Positions 60,074-64,000 of a stretch of 64,000 nucleotides of DNA are shown in pieces. The DNA lies in NCBI GenBank assembly GCA_032251515.1, contig JAVVDU010000006.1:1-64000 (forward strand), given 5' to 3'. Position 1 is the stretch's first letter. Each line of letters begins with the position of its first letter. The position numbers and the translations under genes were made by a program. This stretch comes from Carthagonibacter sp032251515 (GTDB lineage Bacteria; Gemmatimonadota; Gemmatimonadetes; Palauibacterales; Palauibacteraceae). Under the pieces are notes generated by a model. It saw nothing but the letters and a program-made list of their open reading frames with translations. It was not told where the DNA came from and did no database searches.

Positions 60074-61391
60074 CCGCCCGCGTGCGGGCCACGGTGATCG
60101 TCTCCAGGCCGTGGGCCCGGGGCCCCGTCTCCTCGCGGCGCAGCATCCAGGAGAAAAAGAAGCCGAGGAAGCCGAGCACCGAGAAGATCCACATCCCCGG
60201 CGCGTAGCCGCCCGGGTTCGCGGGTCCGGCGCCCGCGAGGTCGTTCGCCCAGCCGATCGCCACGTTGAACCCGAACAGGCCGATGTTCTGGACCATCGTC
60301 ATCAGCCCGTAGGCGGTTCCGAGACGCGCCTCGCGGACGAGGTAGGCGACCGACGGCCACATCACCGCGGGGACGAGCGAGAAGGCGACGCCCATGGTGG
60401 CCATGGGGGCCCACAGCGGAAGCTCGGTGTAGGCCATCACCAGGTAGACGGGGACGAGCAGCAGGGAGCCCCCCATCATGAACAGCGAGCGCCGCCCCAC
60501 GCGGTCCACCCAGAGGCCGAACAGGGGCGTGAAGATCATCGAGAACAGCGTGATGATGCTGGACAGGAAGCCGGCGTGCTCGCGGCTCGCCCCGTGCGCG
60601 TCCTGGAAGTACTTGATGGCGAACGTCTGGAACGGGAAGATGGCCGAGTAGAAGGTCACGCACAGGAGCACGACCCACAGGTAGGAGCGCGGGAAGGCGA
60701 ACAGCTCGGACCACTGCACCCGGTCCGTGTCACCGGCCTCGCCGAGGTCGTAGCGCCGCTCCGCCCGGTTCTCGAGAACCCAGTACATCAGCGCGCCCAG
60801 CACGCAGAACGTGGCGAAGCCGACCGCCAGGAGCAGCGGGGCCTGCCAGTCGTCGTACGCCGGGCGCGCCCAGGTGGGGGAGTTCAGCGCCAGGTACGAA
60901 CCGAGGCGCGCGATCGTCAGGTTCACGCCGAACGCGAAGCTCAGCTCGCGTCCCTTGAACCAGCGGGCGATCCCCACGGTCACCGACACGATCAGGGACT
61001 CGGCGCCCAGCCCGAACACCAGGCGGCCCGCGGCCATGACGAGGAACCGGTCGGTGGCGGCCGTGACCATCGCGCCCAGGAAGCAGAGCGCTCCGAACAG
61101 GACGGTGGCGCGCTTCACGCCGATCCGGTCGATGATGATCCCGCCCACCAGCACCATCAGCACGTTGGGCAGGCTGTAGATCGCGTTCAGCGTGCCGATG
61201 TTCCGGTCCGAGAACCCGAGCTGGTCGCGCAGCAGGTCGGCGACCGGGCTGATCGCGTCGTACGCGTAGTAGTTCCCGAACATCGCCAGGCTGATCACGA
61301 CGAGGACCACCCAGCGGAACACGGCGGGTGGACGCGAGGGCGCCAGGGATACGGTGGCGCCGGCGGGACCGTCGGTCGGGTCGTGGCTCAT
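60063..61391 (-). CDS. MFS transporter
   Basis: The 442-residue protein has about 12 TM helices. The inter-helix 2/3 motif is I-D-R-I-G-V-K-R-A-T, and a second-half equivalent reads V-D-R-V-G-R-R-S. The N-terminal half has N-Y-Y-A-Y-D-A-I-S-P-V-A-D. Overall appearance recalls the MFSD1-like branch, for which substrates include small peptides, but this is not established here. ATG 61391 is the start. A 29-bp tandem duplication lies at its 3' end, and the purL gene diverges from it. Confidence 0.82.
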   Translation of the reverse strand: MSHDPTDGPAGATVSLAPSRPPAVFRWVVLVVISLAMFGNYYAYDAISPVADLLRDQLGFSDRNIGTLNAIYSLPNVLMVLVGGIIIDRIGVKRATVLFGALCFLGAMVTAATDRFLVMAAGRLVFGLGAESLIVSVTVGIARWFKGRELSFAFGVNLTIARLGSYLALNSPTWARPAYDDWQAPLLLAVGFATFCVLGALMYWVLENRAERRYDLGEAGDTDRVQWSELFAFPRSYLWVVLLCVTFYSAIFPFQTFAIKYFQDAHGASREHAGFLSSIITLFSMIFTPLFGLWVDRVGRRSLFMMGGSLLLVPVYLVMAYTELPLWAPMATMGVAFSLVPAVMWPSVAYLVREARLGTAYGLMTMVQNIGLFGFNVAIGWANDLAGAGPANPGGYAPGMWIFSVLGFLGFFFSWMLRREETGPRAHGLETITVARTRAAEA

Positions 61392-61528
61392 GGCTCGGGA
61401 CGGATCGGAGGATCGGGCGCCGCGCGCGGCGGGGCGGACGCCGGGCAGAGTAGGCCGGCGGACGCGGTCCGGCCAGAGCCGGAAGGCCGGCGGCGCCCCC
61501 GCGGGTGCCGCCGGCGGGCCGGCCGGCG

Positions 61529-61536
61529 TATGTTGC
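61529..61536 (+). promoter_or_regulatory. Putative purL -10-like element (TATGTTGC)
   Basis: TATGTTGC lies 72 bases before the purL ATG, in the 217-base divergent region, which otherwise shows nothing I recognise apart from a weak TACTCT (61452-61447, minus) toward the MFS gene. Confidence 0.35.
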
Positions 61537-61608
61537 GCGGGCGCGGCCCGGATGTCCGGCCGCGCGGCCCGTGAAGCCCGCGCATCCATCTCGTCCCGGC
61601 ACGAACGC

Positions 61609-64000
61609 ATGCGGATCCTGCACTTCTACCGCACCCCCGCTCTCGCCGAGCCGGCCCGGCGGTCGCTGCTCGCTCGCGCCCGGGACGAGGCCGTCCCGGG
61701 CCTGCTGGACCTCGCCACGGAGCACTGTTTCCACGTGGGCGTGGCGGCGCCGCCCGGTCCGGCGGGGCTGGAGGTCCTTCACTGGCTGCTGGCCGAGACG
61801 TTCGAGCCTGCGGCCTTCGGCCCTCGCAGCTTCCTCGCGGAGCCGGCGCCCGGCCCGGAGACGCTCGGCCCGGCGCGGGAGATCGTCGAGGTCGGCCCGC
61901 GGCTCGCCTTCACCACCGCGTGGTCGACGAACGCCGTGGCCGTGTGTCACGCCTGCGGTCTGCCGGAGGTGCGGCGCATCGAGCGCTCCCGGCGCTACCG
62001 CCTGCTGCTGCGCGGGCCGCTGTCGCCGGCGGAGCGCTCCGCCTTCCTGGCCCTCGTGCACGACCGGATGACGGAATGCCCGTATGCGGGCCCGCTGACG
62101 AGCTTCGCGCCGGATGCCCGTCCGGCGCCCGTGCGGCGGATCCCGCTCCGTTCCGGGGGGCGGGAGGAGCTGGAGCGGGTGAACCGGGAGCTGGGCCTGG
62201 CGTTCGACGAGCGCGACCTGGCCTACTACCTGGAGCTGTTCCGCGACCGGCTGCGCCGGGATCCCACCGACGTGGAGCTGTTCGACGTGGCGCAGTCGAA
62301 CAGCGAGCACTCGCGGCACTGGTTCTTCAAGGGCCGGCTGGTGGTGGACGGCGAGGAGCGCCCCCGGTCCCTGATGGAGGTCCTGCGCGCCCCCCTCGAG
62401 GCGGACCCCCGCAACAGCGTGATCGCGTTCCGGGACAACTCGAGCGCCATCCGGGGCTTCCGGGTGCCGACGGTCCTGCCGCGAGCGCCCGGCGCGCCGT
62501 CGCCCTTCGTGGCGGACGAACCGCTGTACCACCTCCTGTTCACGGCCGAGACGCACAACTTCCCCAGCGGAGTCGCCCCGTTCCCGGGCGCGGAGACGGG
62601 GGCGGGAGGGCGGATTCGCGACGTCCACGCCACGGGCCGGGGCAGCCTGGTGGTGGCCGGCACGGCGGGGTACGCGGTGGGCGACCTCCGGATTCCCGGC
62701 GCGCTGCGGCCGTGGGAAGACGAGACGGCGCGTCGCCCCGAGAACCTCGCACCCCCGCTCGAGATCCTCCTCCGCGCCTCCGACGGAGCGTCCGACTACG
62801 GGAACAAGTTCGGCGAGCCGCTCGTCCAGGGGTTCGCCCGCGGCTTCGCCCAGCGCCTGCCCGACGGCGAGCGCCGGGCGTGGCTGAAGCCGATCATGTT
62901 CAGCGGTGGCATCGGGCAGATCGACGCCCGGCACGTCGAGAAGGGCCGGCCCGAGCCGGGGATGGCGGTGGTGAAGATCGGCGGCCCGGCCTACCGGATC
63001 GGCCTCGGGGGCGGCGCCGCGTCCAGCATGGTGCAGGGCGAGAACCTGGCGGAGCTCGACTTCCACGCCGTGCAACGCGGCGACGCGGAGATGGAGCAGA
63101 AGGTGAACCGCGTGCTGCGCGCCTGCGTCGAGCTCGGCGAGGCGAATCCGATCGTGTCGATCCACGACCAGGGCGCCGGCGGGAACTGCAACGTCCTGAA
63201 GGAGATCGTGGATCCCGAGGGCGCGGTGATCGAGGTCCGGGCGATCCCGGTCGGCGACGAGACGCTCAGCGTGCTGGAGATCTGGGGCGCCGAGTACCAG
63301 GAGAACGACGCCCTCCTGCTGCGGCCGGAGGACGAGGCGCGGTTCGACGCCCTGTGTGCGCGCGAAAAGGTGCCGTGGGCCGTGGTGGGGCGGGTCACGG
63401 GAGACGGCCGGATCGTCCTGCACGACGCGGCCGATGGGTCCCGGCCGGTGGACCTGGCGCTGCAGGACGTGCTGGGCGACATGCCGGCCAAGCGGTTCGA
63501 GCTGACGCGCCGGACGCCGCGACGGAAGCCGCTCCGCCTTCCCGCGGGTCTCGGCGTGGACGAGGCCCTGGACCGCGTGCTGCGCCTCGTGTCGGTCGGC
63601 TCGAAGCGCTTCCTCACGACCAAGGTCGACCGGAGCGTGACCGGCCTGGTGGCCCGCCAGCAGACGGCCGGCCCGCTCCAGCTCACGGTGGCCGACGTGG
63701 CGGTCATCGCCCAGGGCCACTTCGGGGTGACGGGCGGGGCCACCGCGATCGGCGAGCAACCCTTGAAGTCGCTTCTGGACCCGGCGGCGATGGCCCGCCT
63801 GTGCGTGGGCGAGGCCCTCACGAACCTCGTGTGGGCGCCGATCACGGACCTGCGTGACGTGAAGTGCTCGGGAAACTGGATGTGGGCCGCCAAGCTGCCG
63901 GGCGAAGGCGCGGCCCTGGCCGACGCGGTGGACGCGCTCGCCGGGTCGCTCGCGGCGCTCGGGATCGCGATCGACGGAGGCAAGGACTCCCTGTCCATGG
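61609..64000 (+). CDS. purL: Phosphoribosylformylglycinamidine synthase, large single-chain type (3' truncated)
   Basis: The first 797 residues of the large FGAM synthase are present and the frame runs past the window end. The N-terminal domain (1-150) is PurS-like, followed by E-L-F-D-V-A-Q-S-N-S-E-H-S-R-H-W-F-F and the ATP-binding regions with F-T-A-E-T-H-N-F-P-S-G-V-A-P-F-P-G-A, D-Y-G-N-K-F-G-E-P and G-G-G-A-A-S-S. The second half begins with S-K-R-F-L-T-T-K-V-D-R-S-V-T-G-L-V and continues to D-G-G-K-D-S-L-S-M. This is the long eukaryote/gammaproteobacterial form that carries its own glutaminase domain C-terminally (expected beyond the window). It makes FGAM in purine synthesis. Confidence 0.94.
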   Translation, partial: MRILHFYRTPALAEPARRSLLARARDEAVPGLLDLATEHCFHVGVAAPPGPAGLEVLHWLLAETFEPAAFGPRSFLAEPAPGPETLGPAREIVEVGPRLAFTTAWSTNAVAVCHACGLPEVRRIERSRRYRLLLRGPLSPAERSAFLALVHDRMTECPYAGPLTSFAPDARPAPVRRIPLRSGGREELERVNRELGLAFDERDLAYYLELFRDRLRRDPTDVELFDVAQSNSEHSRHWFFKGRLVVDGEERPRSLMEVLRAPLEADPRNSVIAFRDNSSAIRGFRVPTVLPRAPGAPSPFVADEPLYHLLFTAETHNFPSGVAPFPGAETGAGGRIRDVHATGRGSLVVAGTAGYAVGDLRIPGALRPWEDETARRPENLAPPLEILLRASDGASDYGNKFGEPLVQGFARGFAQRLPDGERRAWLKPIMFSGGIGQIDARHVEKGRPEPGMAVVKIGGPAYRIGLGGGAASSMVQGENLAELDFHAVQRGDAEMEQKVNRVLRACVELGEANPIVSIHDQGAGGNCNVLKEIVDPEGAVIEVRAIPVGDETLSVLEIWGAEYQENDALLLRPEDEARFDALCAREKVPWAVVGRVTGDGRIVLHDAADGSRPVDLALQDVLGDMPAKRFELTRRTPRRKPLRLPAGLGVDEALDRVLRLVSVGSKRFLTTKVDRSVTGLVARQQTAGPLQLTVADVAVIAQGHFGVTGGATAIGEQPLKSLLDPAAMARLCVGEALTNLVWAPITDLRDVKCSGNWMWAAKLPGEGAALADAVDALAGSLAALGIAIDGGKDSLSM

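Overview
The window is GC-rich DNA with tightly packed genes, apparently from a metagenome assembly: two 100-N gaps are each flanked by an identical 55-bp repeat. The gene content points to a Gram-negative didermic bacterium, most probably Gemmatimonadota or a close FCB-superphylum relative (inference). Reasons are the RND efflux and porin genes, an ECF sigma factor coupled to a TPR-bearing Ser/Thr kinase, bacillithiol genes (BshA and a YtxJ-type bacilliredoxin), a CxxCH-type NrfA, and promoter-like TAnnTT(G/C)-type hexamers resembling the Bacteroidetes -7 box. No rRNA, tRNA, CRISPR array, insertion sequence or phage gene was seen, and no gene-free stretch exceeds 300 bases.

Layout. 1-4984: tripartite RND efflux operon (TolC-like end, lipoprotein adaptor, RND pump) and a small DUF2892-type membrane protein. 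5102-8628: secD (broken by gap 1), secF, tatD. 8645-18237: a long co-directional housekeeping run: mutL, miaA, bshA, uppP, nadC, birA, coaX and a secreted M28 peptidase, many joined by 4-base start/stop overlaps. 18273-20734: a small membrane protein, then groES-groEL behind a promoter with a CIRCE operator. 20932-25275: a serine hydrolase, a J-domain protein, a HAD phosphatase and a convergent MOP/MATE-like transporter. 25480-32593: a small Cys protein, a MenH-like hydrolase, rsmD, a secreted gamma-glutamyltransferase homologue, an ECF sigma factor and a kinase-TPR protein.

32726-34742 (minus): two glycosyltransferases. 34870-39350: a lipoprotein, a cupin, thrS, a DUF4442 hotdog protein and a nitronate-monooxygenase-like protein. 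39397-42113 (minus): cls, phzF-like and a bacilliredoxin. 42261-47553: an AI-2E-family transporter, a class V aminotransferase, gap 2, then a sugar-kinase/RapZ-C fusion overlapping a MurU-like uridylyltransferase (peptidoglycan sugar recycling). 47545-53901 (minus): a beta-propeller protein, DUF2007, an anchored unknown, guaA and a secreted amidohydrolase. 54085-57345: a porin-nrfH-nrfA operon for nitrite ammonification. 57350-64000: rmuC (minus), rtcB, an MFS transporter (minus) and the 5' part of a large-type purL.

Themes: envelope biogenesis and export (SecDF, UppP, Cls, AmgK/MurU, glycosyltransferases), thiol redox (BshA plus bacilliredoxin), cofactor synthesis (NadC, BirA, CoaX), purine synthesis (GuaA, PurL), protein quality control (GroESL, J-protein), nitrite respiration (NrfHA) and RNA/DNA repair (MutL, RmuC, RtcB).
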